From assembly GCA_934754855.1 (NCBI GenBank), contig CAKVJR010000019.1, positions 1 through 20,733 on the forward strand: a stretch of 20,733 bases of DNA, read 5' to 3'. This document shows positions 6,832 through 15,393 of the stretch, piece after piece. The notes below the pieces were generated by a model. It was not told the DNA's origin and did not search any database. It saw only the letters and a program-made list of their open reading frames with translations. The translations under genes and the position numbers were made by a program. Numbering within the stretch: the first letter of the stretch is position 1; the number at the start of each line of letters is the position of its first letter. Source of the DNA: an uncultured Candidatus Melainabacteria bacterium (lineage in GTDB: Bacteria; Cyanobacteriota; Vampirovibrionia; Gastranaerophilales; Gastranaerophilaceae).

Positions 6832-6863
6832 AAAAAAGGTATCGATTTTTCGATACCCTTTTT
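6832..6863. terminator. Bidirectional terminator between kinase and ricT
   Basis: GGTATCGA (6838-6845) and TCGATACC (6850-6857) form a perfect 8-bp stem with a TTTT loop, flanked by six A and a T run. It serves the plus-strand kinase and the convergent minus-strand gene ending at 6869. Confidence 0.85.
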
Positions 6864-6868
6864 GTATT

Positions 6869-7801
6869 TTAAATATTTCCCGTTGAACTGTTCCTGTTGT
6901 CCTCAAGTTGCTTGATATCAGCGTTTGAAACAGGTTCATCTTCTTCGTCCGCAATGATTTGATTTTTGCGTTTGTCGATTTTGATGTTCAAATCGGCATC
7001 AACCATTTCAACTTCATCACGCATAAATTCTTTAGTTTTACCGTCTTGAAGTTTAACGGTGATTTTTCCGCTCAAAAGATTTACGGATTCAACTGCACCG
7101 AGTCCGTCAGGAGTAATAACGCCCGAGCCGACAGGGGTCATTTGTTTTGCTGCTTCAACGTAATTTGAATATTCATAATTCAAGCAGCAAAGCAATCTTC
7201 CGCAAGTTCCCGAGATTTTGCCGAGGGTAATCGGCATGCCTTGGTCACGAGCGAGTTTAATGTTAATAGACTCGAATTGTCTTTTGAACTGACAACAACA
7301 ATACGGTTGTCCGCAAAGCCCGCAACCTTGGCATAATGCCGTTTCGTCACGAACTCCGATATGACGCAAATCAATTCTGACCCGCTTAAAAATTTGAGTT
7401 AATTCCTTCAAAAGGTTTCTGAAATCAACCCTGTCTGGTGCAGTGTAATAGAATGAAATTTTGCGTTTGTCAAAAGTATATTTGCAATCAACAAGATTCA
7501 TAACAAGGTGTTGCTTTTGAATCAAGCCTTGACAAATTTTATATGCTTCATTTTCTTCATCTCTGAGTTTGTCGAGATATTTTTCTTCTTCTACGGTCAA
7601 AACCCTTATGACGGGTAATGTTTCGGGCTTATATTTTTCCCAAACTGCCGCAATTTGCGGAGAAACAGCAAAAACTTTCGCCGCCTCTTCCCCTTTTTCC
7701 GTTCTGACGAGAACAAATTTTCCATGCTCAACCTCAACGGTATCAGGGATTTGTAAGGGATAATATTTATTTTTTAATAATTTTACTGCAAATTTTGTCA
7801 T
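6869..7801 (-). CDS. ricT: PSP1-domain protein, RicT/YaaT family
   Basis: The 310-residue protein carries the PSP1 C-terminal domain with the family's cysteine pattern. CQGCGLCGQPYCCCQF spans residues 157-172; then come INIKLARDQGMPITLGKISGT and CGRLLCCLNYE (residues 200-210). In Bacillus subtilis RicT (YaaT) forms a complex with RicA and RicF that binds Fe-S clusters and promotes RNase Y-dependent mRNA processing; partners are not seen here. The N-terminal MTKFAVKLL and an AAGGAAA site before ATG 7801 support the start. Residues 275-310 are an acidic, probably disordered tail. It is divergent from the c-di-GMP gene and convergent with the kinase. Family assignment is strong; equivalence to the Bacillus role is inferred. 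Confidence 0.88.
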   Translation of the reverse strand: MTKFAVKLLKNKYYPLQIPDTVEVEHGKFVLVRTEKGEEAAKVFAVSPQIAAVWEKYKPETLPVIRVLTVEEEKYLDKLRDEENEAYKICQGLIQKQHLVMNLVDCKYTFDKRKISFYYTAPDRVDFRNLLKELTQIFKRVRIDLRHIGVRDETALCQGCGLCGQPYCCCQFKRQFESINIKLARDQGMPITLGKISGTCGRLLCCLNYEYSNYVEAAKQMTPVGSGVITPDGLGAVESVNLLSGKITVKLQDGKTKEFMRDEVEMVDADLNIKIDKRKNQIIADEEDEPVSNADIKQLEDNRNSSTGNI

Positions 7802-7917
7802 TTTGTTTCCTTGAATTTAAAGTCATTTTATCACGAAAATCACTTAGTACAAAATATTATAAAATGTGTAATTATGTAACAAAAAACGAAGAATAAATCA
7901 TCGATTGGCGATTTTTA

Positions 7918-7946
7918 TTGCAAATAATTTTCATAAATCATACAAT
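7918..7946 (+). promoter_or_regulatory. Promoter of the GGDEF/EAL gene
   Basis: TTGCAA (7918-7923), a 17-base spacer and TACAAT (7941-7946) predict a start near 7953. The ribosome site GGGAGAAG (7961-7968) and ATG 7971 follow. This excludes the earlier in-frame start at 7905, which lies upstream of the promoter. Confidence 0.65.
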
Positions 7947-7970
7947 TATTATTGTAAAAAGGGAGAAGTT

Positions 7971-10286
7971 ATGGCTGATTTTACATATCATTCGGATAAA
8001 GAAAAACAAATCAAAAAATTGTACAAATTTGTTATGATTTTTACGGTTGTTTTGGTCGTCATTGCAGTATGTTTCACGGAATTTATAATGACCTTTGAAC
8101 GTACGGCGGCAGAAACATTTTTAAAACAAAATGTTATGCAAACCTCGTCAAACCTGAGAGGGCGAATTAAAAACGACTTTGACGATTTGAAACTTTTGGC
8201 GGCAAATTTGTCCGCATACACGAATACTTATTCTGAACAGGAAATTTTCAGATATTTAAGCAAACAGGTTAAGAACGAAAAGTACTATCGTTTGGGCTTT
8301 TCATACCCTGACGGAAAAGGCATCAGCGTTGAAGAAAAAGCAGGCAGATTGCCAGTTGTTGATTGGGCAAATGAAGACTGTTTTGAAGTTGCAATGAGCG
8401 GAAAACCTTGCTTCGCAGAAACAACGGAAGCCCCCGAATCACGTTCCGGCTATGTAAACGGTTACTATGTCCCTGTTTTCACTCCTTCCGGAAAAGTTAA
8501 AGGGGTTATGGAGTCACAAATCGACTCAGATGTTTTCAAAAACATTATCAGACTTAACAACTACAATGGAGAGGCTTTCACCCACATTATCGCTCAAGAT
8601 GGCGACTATATTTACAAATCTCCCAACGAAGTTCACGTTTGCAAAAACTTCTTTGAACTCCCGTTGGATTATCTCGGAAAAACAAAAGCACAAGTTCAAA
8701 AAGACTTGCAAACAAAAGATTCGGGAACATTCTGGTTCAGAGGTGTTTTCGGCAAAATCTTCGTTGCCGCTTATGCAAGAATTGGGGACTCACAAAGTTT
8801 TGTTTTAACAGACGTACCTTATTCGGTTCTTATGTACCACGTTAACCACCTTTTAATCGTCCTTGCGTTAATTGTTTTGCTTTTTGCGGGAGTATTGATT
8901 TCTTTGATGAAATACACTCACAAATTGTACAGAGAAAATGAAGATGCGATTTACAAAGTCGCTTTCACGGACGAAGTAACATCAGGTGCAAACAAGGCAA
9001 AATTCGTGCTTGATTCGACTGAAATTCTAAAAGAAAACGCTGAAGATAATTATGCAATGATTTCTTTTGATATCACGAAATTTAAAGTCATAAACGAACT
9101 TTACGGATACAAAAGAGCAAATAAAATTTTGAAAGATGTTTATCAGATTTTGAAACGCAATCTTTCAAAAGGAAGCGTTTGTGCGAGAGATTTTGCGGCA
9201 ACGTTCGTAATTTTGTACAAATACGAAAAAGAAGAATTTATTGTAAAATATTATGTCAATAAAATTACCGAAGAAATTGAAAAATATAACGAAGAAGTTA
9301 TGAGCAAATTGACTTCAAACACTGAAACACGTGTCATTTCCAAATTGTCGGTTGCATTCGGTATTTATCCCATCAAAGACAAAAATATTGCAATCGCTCA
9401 AATGTGCGACCGTGCTTCACTTGCGAAACGTTCACAACGGAATGATTTAATCCAAAATTATAAATTCTATGATGAAGAAATCCGCTCTCAACTTTTGCAC
9501 GACAAGGAAATTGAGGACGAAATGCAGCACGCACTCGATGATAATCAGTTCAAAATGTATCTTCAACCGAAATTTGATATGCAAACAATGGAAATTGTCG
9601 GTGCAGAAGCACTCGTCCGTTGGATTCACCCCGAAAAAGGAATTATCCCGCCGATTAACTTCGTTCCCTTGTTTGAAAAGAACGGCTTTGTCATAAAATT
9701 AGATAAAGAAATGTGGCGTCAGGCTTGCGAATTTTTGTCAAATCGCAAAAAAGCAGGGGAAAATTTATTCCCCGTTTCCGTAAACGTTTCAAGACTTCAC
9801 CTCAATAATGAAGCGTTTATCGACGAATTGGTAAAATTAACTAACGATTATGATATTGAACCTAAATATCTTGAATTGGAAGTTACGGAATCGGCTTGTT
9901 TGAACAACGAAAAACATTTCACGGAAATAATCCAAAAATTGAAATCTCTCGGATTTACAATCGCAATGGACGACTTCGGAACAGGTTATTCGTCATTAAA
10001 TATGTTAAGACGACTCCCGGTTGACGTTTTGAAATTGGACAGAGGTTTCATCTGCGACTCAATCGTCGAAGAAAAAGGAAAAATCGTCGTAAACAAAATC
10101 CTTGAAATGGCAAACGAACTTCACATGGTAACGGTTGCCGAAGGTATCGAAACTCCCGAACAGGCAATGTATTTGAAAAATGCAGGCTGCAAAATCGCTC
10201 AAGGCTTCCTCTACGGAAAACCTCTCGATGTGACAACATTCATTCATACATTCTTATCGGGCGAAAATTCGATTTGCCAAGAATAA
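7971..10286 (+). CDS. Membrane c-di-GMP phosphodiesterase: Cache-like sensor, degenerate GGDEF, intact EAL
   Basis: The start is ATG 7971 with GGGAGAAG just upstream, giving 771 residues. Transmembrane helices at about 21-41 and 291-313 flank an extracytoplasmic sensor of about 245 residues that reads like a double Cache domain (SYPDGKG, YVPVFTPSGKVKGVM). The GGDEF domain (about 330-500) keeps its fold, but the signature is ARDFAATF (405-412), so it should not make c-di-GMP. The EAL domain (about 515-760) keeps its catalytic set: EAL 546-548, NVS 605-607, ELEVTES, DDFGTGYSS 667-675, Lys688, AEGIET 723-728 and Gln744. The likely job is to hydrolyse c-di-GMP in response to an external ligand. 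The GGDEF may be a GTP-binding regulatory module, as in other hybrids. Monocistronic. Confidence 0.92.
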   Translation: MADFTYHSDKEKQIKKLYKFVMIFTVVLVVIAVCFTEFIMTFERTAAETFLKQNVMQTSSNLRGRIKNDFDDLKLLAANLSAYTNTYSEQEIFRYLSKQVKNEKYYRLGFSYPDGKGISVEEKAGRLPVVDWANEDCFEVAMSGKPCFAETTEAPESRSGYVNGYYVPVFTPSGKVKGVMESQIDSDVFKNIIRLNNYNGEAFTHIIAQDGDYIYKSPNEVHVCKNFFELPLDYLGKTKAQVQKDLQTKDSGTFWFRGVFGKIFVAAYARIGDSQSFVLTDVPYSVLMYHVNHLLIVLALIVLLFAGVLISLMKYTHKLYRENEDAIYKVAFTDEVTSGANKAKFVLDSTEILKENAEDNYAMISFDITKFKVINELYGYKRANKILKDVYQILKRNLSKGSVCARDFAATFVILYKYEKEEFIVKYYVNKITEEIEKYNEEVMSKLTSNTETRVISKLSVAFGIYPIKDKNIAIAQMCDRASLAKRSQRNDLIQNYKFYDEEIRSQLLHDKEIEDEMQHALDDNQFKMYLQPKFDMQTMEIVGAEALVRWIHPEKGIIPPINFVPLFEKNGFVIKLDKEMWRQACEFLSNRKKAGENLFPVSVNVSRLHLNNEAFIDELVKLTNDYDIEPKYLELEVTESACLNNEKHFTEIIQKLKSLGFTIAMDDFGTGYSSLNMLRRLPVDVLKLDRGFICDSIVEEKGKIVVNKILEMANELHMVTVAEGIETPEQAMYLKNAGCKIAQGFLYGKPLDVTTFIHTFLSGENSICQE

Positions 10287-10301
10287 TAATTTTTCCAAAA
10301 T

Positions 10302-10334
10302 AAAAAGACAGAGCCTGAAAAGTCTGTCTTTTTT
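10302..10334. terminator. Bidirectional terminator
   Basis: AAAAAGACAGA (10302-10312) and TCTGTCTTTTT (10323-10333) form a perfect 11-bp stem with a 10-base loop and T runs on both strands. It separates the c-di-GMP gene from the convergent 5'-nucleotidase gene. Confidence 0.9.
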
Positions 10335-10358
10335 GTTTTATGCAATTTAACGAATAAC

Positions 10359-11918
10359 CTACTCGAACTTAATACGTCCGTCACTCTTGATAACAAGCGG
10401 TTTTGAATCTTTATTTTTCAAGAAATAATTGATAACAATTTGATCTTTATCATAATCATATTTTTTCAAAACTTTCGCATCTTTCAAAGATGTGAACGCA
10501 TCGCCGCCCGCCAAAAGATAATCGTCATAAGCAACTTTGAACATTCTTGTATCCGACGGAGCATTGACGTTCAAATCAACCATTTTACCGTTTTGGCAAA
10601 CTGCCGCCTGAGTAACTTTTCCGTCTTTTGAAAGAGTATAATTCATGCCCGAAACCTGAAGAATAGACGGTTTCAAATCAGGAGCAAGAAGTGACGAGCC
10701 ACCGTGATTTAAAGCATCAATCAAACGTTTTTCAGAAAGTTCGACGATGCACATTTTATTTTTAAACGGGAAAATACCACCGATATCTCTTGCTGTAAAA
10801 TTGCCCAAATCCAATGAGCCACGGAAGTTTGCCGAGTTCATCAAAACGACATCTGCACCAGTTTCCTGACGAACAACATCTAAAAATACTTCAGAATAGC
10901 CGTTTTCTTCAACATTCATTCTGTCCGTAAGAACAGGAACCGACTCAACCTGACCCAAAATCGGAGATTGACCCAAAACTACGTCCGCAGTAGTTGTCAT
11001 CAACAAACTTTTATTAAATTCGCTTGTTTTATAAACGTTATTTTGAGCCTTAACAATAACGCCGTTTTCGTCATATTCGACATTCAAAATTCCGAAATTT
11101 TTACCGTCACGACCCGCCTGAGTAATAACAACGGGTTCACCTTTTGGCGAGTATTGAAGATTTTTACCCTCAGTAATGTCAAAAATCAAATCGTGAGAGT
11201 GACCGCCCAAAATTATATCCACGCCCGAAACGTGCTTTGCGATTTCTTTTTCTTCTTCATATCCCGAATGAGAAAGCATTATAATTCTGTCAATGCCTTG
11301 TGCCAAAAGTTTATCAACCTCTTTTTGAAGTTCCTTGTAAGCCTTTTCGCCGCCTGAGATTGTAATGCCCTCAAAAAGTTTCGGGTCTTTCATTCTTTCA
11401 ATCAAAGTAGGAGATTGAGCCCCGACAATACCATATTTTTCGCCCGATTTTCCCGTCATAACGACAGATTTTAAAACCTGACCTTTTATCGGATTTTTAT
11501 CGGGATAAGTAGCATTTGCACCGACTTTGACCGCTTTTATCATCGGGAGAAATTTTGCAAGTTTAGTCGCACCCATATCAAATTCATGGTTGCCCAAAAC
11601 TTCCGCCTGAATTTCATTAACATTCAAAAACATTGTAGATGCGGTATTTGCCATATCATCGCTGCCAATGTAAATATCGCCCGATGAAAATTTAAACGAA
11701 TCAATATCCTCATCATCAGCAACACAAGCATCAAACTGAGTTGAAGCATTTGTAATTTTTAACATTGTCGGCAATTGACCATGAATATCATTCACATAAA
11801 AAATTGATTGAAACTTGTCGCTCGGAAAATCAAAACAATTTTTCGCATAAACAGAAGAACCGTTCATCAACATTGCACCCAAAGCCAAACCACATAATAA
11901 CTTATTTACAGGTTTCAT
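10359..11918 (-). CDS. Exported 5'-nucleotidase / UshA-family metallophosphoesterase
   Basis: This 519-residue protein has an N-terminal signal peptide (residues 1-25, ending VYA). The calcineurin-like phosphoesterase domain shows each metal-ligand motif: NDIHGQ (Asp44, His46), SSGDIYIG (Asp81), LGNHEFD (Asn110, His111), SHSG (His217) and GGHSHD (His240, His242). The C-terminal 5_nucleotid_C domain (about 325-500) includes MNSANFRGSLDLGNFTARDI and FPF, which form the nucleotide pocket in UshA. It probably hydrolyses nucleotides or related phosphoesters outside the cytoplasm to scavenge phosphate and nucleosides; the exact substrate is unknown. TGAGGAT precedes ATG 11918. It lies 45 bases after ispD on the same strand and may be the last gene of a thiL-ispD operon. 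Confidence 0.88.
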   Translation of the reverse strand: MKPVNKLLCGLALGAMLMNGSSVYAKNCFDFPSDKFQSIFYVNDIHGQLPTMLKITNASTQFDACVADDEDIDSFKFSSGDIYIGSDDMANTASTMFLNVNEIQAEVLGNHEFDMGATKLAKFLPMIKAVKVGANATYPDKNPIKGQVLKSVVMTGKSGEKYGIVGAQSPTLIERMKDPKLFEGITISGGEKAYKELQKEVDKLLAQGIDRIIMLSHSGYEEEKEIAKHVSGVDIILGGHSHDLIFDITEGKNLQYSPKGEPVVITQAGRDGKNFGILNVEYDENGVIVKAQNNVYKTSEFNKSLLMTTTADVVLGQSPILGQVESVPVLTDRMNVEENGYSEVFLDVVRQETGADVVLMNSANFRGSLDLGNFTARDIGGIFPFKNKMCIVELSEKRLIDALNHGGSSLLAPDLKPSILQVSGMNYTLSKDGKVTQAAVCQNGKMVDLNVNAPSDTRMFKVAYDDYLLAGGDAFTSLKDAKVLKKYDYDKDQIVINYFLKNKDSKPLVIKSDGRIKFE

Positions 11919-11963
11919 TATTTATCCTCAAATTATTATCTACATTTTAGTTTAACAATTATA

Positions 11964-12623
11964 TTAAATTGTTTCAAGCAATAATTTTGCGTAATCCATA
12001 TCAATTTGGTTAGTAATCTTAATATTTGAATACTCACCCTCAACGTAATAAACATCAGTTCCATACGCCTCAACAAGACAAGAATCATCAGTCATACTGC
12101 ACTCAAGATGACTTTCGTGAGCGTCTAAAATTAAACGATAATCAAAAATTTGAGGAGTTTGAACATTAACCAAATTTGTTCTCAACGGAGTACCCGTAAT
12201 TTTTTTGTGCATATCAACCGTTTTAATCGTATCGGTCGTATGTACGGCAACAATTGCAGCCTTTGTTTCATAAGCCTTCTCAAGACATTTTTCAACCGTT
12301 TCTTTTTTAATAAGCGGTCTTGCACCGTCGTGAATAATCACGAAATCGCACCATTCCGCCGTCTTTAAACCACGATAAACTGACTGTTGTCTTGTTAATC
12401 CGCCCTGAATAACTTTGACGTTGGAATAATCCTTAAAAAGTTCCTGTATTTCCGGAATAAAACTGTTATGAGAGGGAATAATCACCTCAAAACCCATCTC
12501 CGTAAACAAATCAACAGAATATTTGATAACGGGCTTTCCATTCAAATCCTCAAGCAATTTATTACCTGCTCCGAATCTTCTTGATGTACCTCCGGCTGTC
12601 ACTATCGCTTTAATTAAAGGCAT
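11964..12623 (-). CDS. ispD: 2-C-methyl-D-erythritol 4-phosphate cytidylyltransferase
   Basis: IspD transfers CMP from CTP to methylerythritol 4-phosphate, the third step of the MEP isoprenoid pathway. The 219 residues match the family's normal length. The CTP-binding loop reads IVTAGGTSRRFGAGNK (residues 7-22), a variant of the usual AAGxGxRMG...PK motif with Arg and Lys retained. GGLTRQQSVYRGL (74-86) and IIHDGARPL (96-104) are family hallmarks, as is MTDDSCLVE later. The ATG follows the thiL stop with no gap, and the ribosome site (GGGGGA) lies within the last thiL codons, so the two are translationally coupled. dxr, an earlier step of the same pathway, lies about 7.5 kb away. Confidence 0.93.
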   Translation of the reverse strand: MPLIKAIVTAGGTSRRFGAGNKLLEDLNGKPVIKYSVDLFTEMGFEVIIPSHNSFIPEIQELFKDYSNVKVIQGGLTRQQSVYRGLKTAEWCDFVIIHDGARPLIKKETVEKCLEKAYETKAAIVAVHTTDTIKTVDMHKKITGTPLRTNLVNVQTPQIFDYRLILDAHESHLECSMTDDSCLVEAYGTDVYYVEGEYSNIKITNQIDMDYAKLLLETI

Positions 12624-13583
12624 TTATCCCCCAAAATGATTGTATGTTTTTTCATTAAAAAGTTTTTCGTCAATTATAAACGAACCGTCCTTATCATTAA
12701 CGGTAACTTTCGACACGCCGTCCTTATTTTCGACAACCGTACCGACATATTTAAAACCTTTTGAACTCAAAGTTGCGAACATAAAATACGGAACGAAAAG
12801 CAAAAGTTCAAAATCTTCTCCTCCCCAAAGAACCCAATCTTTAAGGTCAACACCCTTTTCTGCCGCAAGTTGTTTAACTTCGGGCAAAACGGGAATGTCA
12901 TCAAAATTAACTTCAACAGAAACATTTGAATCTTTCGCAACTTTGTATAACGCATCTGCCAAACCGTCCGAGGTATCCATCGCAGCAAAGTCATTTTCAA
13001 TATATTTGCCCGCCTCATGAGCCTCTTCAAGTCTTGCAACAGGAGTCAAATGAGCATTCAAAATTTCATCTGAAACGCTCCAACCATTGGTCAAAGCGGC
13101 AAGTCCCGCTGCACTCGTACCGTAATTTCCCGTTGAAATAATAAAATCACCAACGTGAGCATAACTTCTCGAAACGTTAACGTCATGGCGGCGTCTGCCT
13201 ACTGCCGCAACGGATATGAACACTTTATCTGCTGATGTAATATCTCCGCCTGTCACAACCGCATGGTATCTTTGGCATGCAACATCAACCCCTCTGTAAA
13301 ATTCTCTTACAAAATCAGTCGTTATGCTGTCAGGCACAGACAATCCGATTGAAATGTAAGCAGGATTACAAAGCGTTGTCGCAAGGTCGCTGATATTTAC
13401 CGCAACTGCTTTTTGACCCAATTGAAAAGGAGTCGTCGTATTCAATGTAAAATGAACGTCCTCTACAAGTGTATCTTGCGTAATAAACATTCCGACTTCC
13501 CGCAAATCGGCACAGTCATTGCCTATATAACTATTATTCGTCAAAGTTTCTTTAATAACTTTTAAAAAATCATTTTCTTTCAT
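12624..13583 (-). CDS. thiL: Thiamine-monophosphate kinase
   Basis: ThiL phosphorylates thiamine monophosphate to the active cofactor thiamine diphosphate. The 319-residue protein shows the AIR-synthase-like fold motifs: IGNDCADL near residue 20, FITQDTLVEDVHF (33-45) with metal-binding acids, GQKAVAVNISDLATTLCNP (56-74), VVTGGDITSADKV, and MDTSDGLADALYKVA plus LWGGEDFELL in the C-terminal half. It is the first gene of a probable thiL-ispD-nucleotidase operon. No Shine-Dalgarno precedes ATG 13583; a TAATAT box (13595-13590) ends 6 bases upstream, suggesting leaderless initiation, although no good -35 was found. Confidence 0.93.
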   Translation of the reverse strand: MKENDFLKVIKETLTNNSYIGNDCADLREVGMFITQDTLVEDVHFTLNTTTPFQLGQKAVAVNISDLATTLCNPAYISIGLSVPDSITTDFVREFYRGVDVACQRYHAVVTGGDITSADKVFISVAAVGRRRHDVNVSRSYAHVGDFIISTGNYGTSAAGLAALTNGWSVSDEILNAHLTPVARLEEAHEAGKYIENDFAAMDTSDGLADALYKVAKDSNVSVEVNFDDIPVLPEVKQLAAEKGVDLKDWVLWGGEDFELLLFVPYFMFATLSSKGFKYVGTVVENKDGVSKVTVNDKDGSFIIDEKLFNEKTYNHFGG

Positions 13584-13656
13584 AATTTGATATTAGCATA
13601 AAGCATAAAAAAAAATAAACAATTGTAAAAAATATGCAATATTCAAGGATTACAGA

Positions 13657-13685
13657 GTGTCATAAATTTTATATTTTGATAAAAT
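13657..13685 (+). promoter_or_regulatory. Candidate promoter of the PGI-like gene
   Basis: GTGTCA (13657-13662), a 17-base spacer and TAAAAT (13680-13685) predict a start near 13692 and a leader of about 35 bases. The site before ATG 13727 (CGGAACAG) is a weak Shine-Dalgarno. Confidence 0.35.
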
Positions 13686-13726
13686 AAATTTGGAAAAATA
13701 CTACTAATAACTTCGGAACAGAATTA

Positions 13727-15130
13727 ATGTATAAATTGGATTATACGAACGTACGTCAAGAGGTCATCGGCACAGAACACGGCATTGATTTGGACTTTAC
13801 GTTTTCAAATTATTCGCAAAAAATTACAAATATTTTGAAAGAAATCAAAACAAAGAGAGATAATGCCTACCCCAATTATCATTGGCTAAACTTTGGAGAT
13901 GATAAAAATATCGTCAAAGAAGTTTTGGAATACGCCGATATGGTAAGGGGTAAGTTTGAAGATATCCTGATTGTCGGAAACGGAACGACCGTTTTTGGCG
14001 TAGAATCAGCACTTAAATCATTATTAAAACCGTTTTGGAACACGAGAGAAAAAGACCAAAGAGATAATTTCCCGAGAATACATTTTTTAAAATACATAGA
14101 TCCCGATACAATTAATGAATTTCCTAAAATTAAGGATATGAAAAAATGTCTTTTCATAATTGCATCAAAGGATTGTGCAAACCCTTCCGTAATGTCGCTT
14201 TTTATGATTGCAAAAAGACGTCTTGAATACGAAATCGGTGAAAATTACAGAATGCACATGCTGATTATAACCGTACATGGCTCTGTTCTTGAACAAATCG
14301 CATATCAGGAAGCATACAAATGTTTTGTTGTACAAGAAAAATTAGGTTTTAATTTTTATTCACAAGTTTCTCTTGTTCCGATGGCACTTACGGGACTTTC
14401 GATTGAAGAATTTATAAGCGGTATTCACGATACCATCGAAAATACTTTGAACAATAGACTTGTTGAAAATAACACGGCACAAGTTGCACTGCTGCACCAT
14501 TATTTGAGAACGCAAAGAAATAAATACATCACGGTAATTATTCCTTATGCGGAACGATTATTACTTTTGCCGAAATGGTTTTCATATCTTGTGGAAGAAA
14601 CTTTGACACGAGATATGACGAATGACAATCAATATGCACCTCACGGTCAAATTTGCTACAATTCACAGGGAAGTGGCGACCAACGTTCACTTTTGCAAAT
14701 GATGGCAGAAGGTCCGAATGATAAACAAATTACAATTATTAATGTCGAAAAATTCAACTCTGACAACGCAATTCCCGAATATTTCCAATACACAAGTATC
14801 GGCTATCTCGGAGGAAAAACGTTATCGGAACTTACAAATGCAGAAATGGAAGCACTCAAAATGGTGCTTGTTGACAAACAAAGACCCAATATCACATTGA
14901 CATTGCCTGAGATTAATCCCTATGAAATAGGCTCGATAATGTCGTCAATGACATTGGGAGTTTTAATCAAATCTTATTTATATAACATTGACCCGTTCCA
15001 CATTCCGCAATTGGAACAAATGTACGATTATATCTGTGCTCAATTAGGGCGTTACGGATATGAACATACACTTGAATCAATGCGTGCGAAAAAGGCTATG
15101 TTTACTGCATTACCGGCTCTTCTTGAATAG
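13727..15130 (+). CDS. Divergent glucose-6-phosphate isomerase-like protein, possibly non-catalytic
   Basis: The order of segments follows the SIS-fold phosphoglucose isomerases: a first SIS domain with IVGNGTTVFGVESAL (82-96), DPDTINEF (125-132), IIASKDCANPSV (144-155), SLVPMALTGLSIEEFI (215-230), then a second SIS domain with VEETLTRD (289-296), QGSGDQRSLLQMMAEG (314-329) and IDPFHIPQLE (421-430). Length (467) fits bacterial PGI. Key motifs are changed: the phosphate-binding SKTGTT is SKDCAN; GIGGS is GNGTT; the conserved His of DQHS/HSLGQ is Arg320; and the C-terminal active-site Lys (PGxELGK region) is missing. The active-site Glu region survives as EE. It may be a non-catalytic paralogue, or an enzyme with changed substrate. 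Its 3' end overlaps the opposite-strand gene by 29 bases. Confidence 0.7.
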   Translation: MYKLDYTNVRQEVIGTEHGIDLDFTFSNYSQKITNILKEIKTKRDNAYPNYHWLNFGDDKNIVKEVLEYADMVRGKFEDILIVGNGTTVFGVESALKSLLKPFWNTREKDQRDNFPRIHFLKYIDPDTINEFPKIKDMKKCLFIIASKDCANPSVMSLFMIAKRRLEYEIGENYRMHMLIITVHGSVLEQIAYQEAYKCFVVQEKLGFNFYSQVSLVPMALTGLSIEEFISGIHDTIENTLNNRLVENNTAQVALLHHYLRTQRNKYITVIIPYAERLLLLPKWFSYLVEETLTRDMTNDNQYAPHGQICYNSQGSGDQRSLLQMMAEGPNDKQITIINVEKFNSDNAIPEYFQYTSIGYLGGKTLSELTNAEMEALKMVLVDKQRPNITLTLPEINPYEIGSIMSSMTLGVLIKSYLYNIDPFHIPQLEQMYDYICAQLGRYGYEHTLESMRAKKAMFTALPALLE

Positions 15131-15356
15131 CCACGGCAGCAATTTGATTTGAGAGGAAAGAAACTTTCTTAATAGGACCGTTTGTATCTTTTTCGATTAA
15201 TTTTGCAATAGAACCTTGCGTACGTAAGATTTCCGACAATTCAGCATATTCCTGTTGCGGATTATCAAAGTACAAAACCAACGGTGCCAATGTTCCCTTT
15301 AAAAAAACCAAAACCGATATTTTTTTCTTATAACCTTGTGAAAAGCCTTGTGACAT
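15102..15356 (-). CDS. Small protein of unknown function (84 aa)
   Basis: The start is ATG 15356, supported by GAAAGGA about 6 bases upstream and a promoter at 15394-15422; an upstream in-frame TTG at 15374 would place that ribosome site inside the gene. The protein starts MSQGFSQGYKKK, then has a hydrophobic strand-like stretch (ISVLVFLKGTLAPLVLYFDN), a helical middle, and an end reading KKVSFLSNQIAAVAIQEEP. It has no signal peptide or cysteines. It looks like a compact cytoplasmic alpha/beta domain; I do not recognise the family. Its last 29 coding bases overlap the 3' end of the PGI-like gene on the other strand. Good promoter and ribosome sites argue for a real gene. Confidence 0.65.
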   Translation of the reverse strand: MSQGFSQGYKKKISVLVFLKGTLAPLVLYFDNPQQEYAELSEILRTQGSIAKLIEKDTNGPIKKVSFLSNQIAAVAIQEEPVMQ

Positions 15357-15393
15357 CTTGTATCCTTTCGTCAATAATCTGTTTTATAAGAAT

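Noticed and set aside
7905..7970. Longer N terminus for the GGDEF/EAL protein
   Set aside because: This start precedes the promoter boxes at 7918-7946, and ATG 7971 has a good ribosome site.
12640..13020. Plus-strand frame of 126 codons inside thiL
   Set aside because: Antisense shadow of a confidently identified gene, without initiation signals.
15357..15374. TTG start extending the 84-aa protein by six residues
   Set aside because: The extension contains the GAAAGGA ribosome site that serves ATG 15356.
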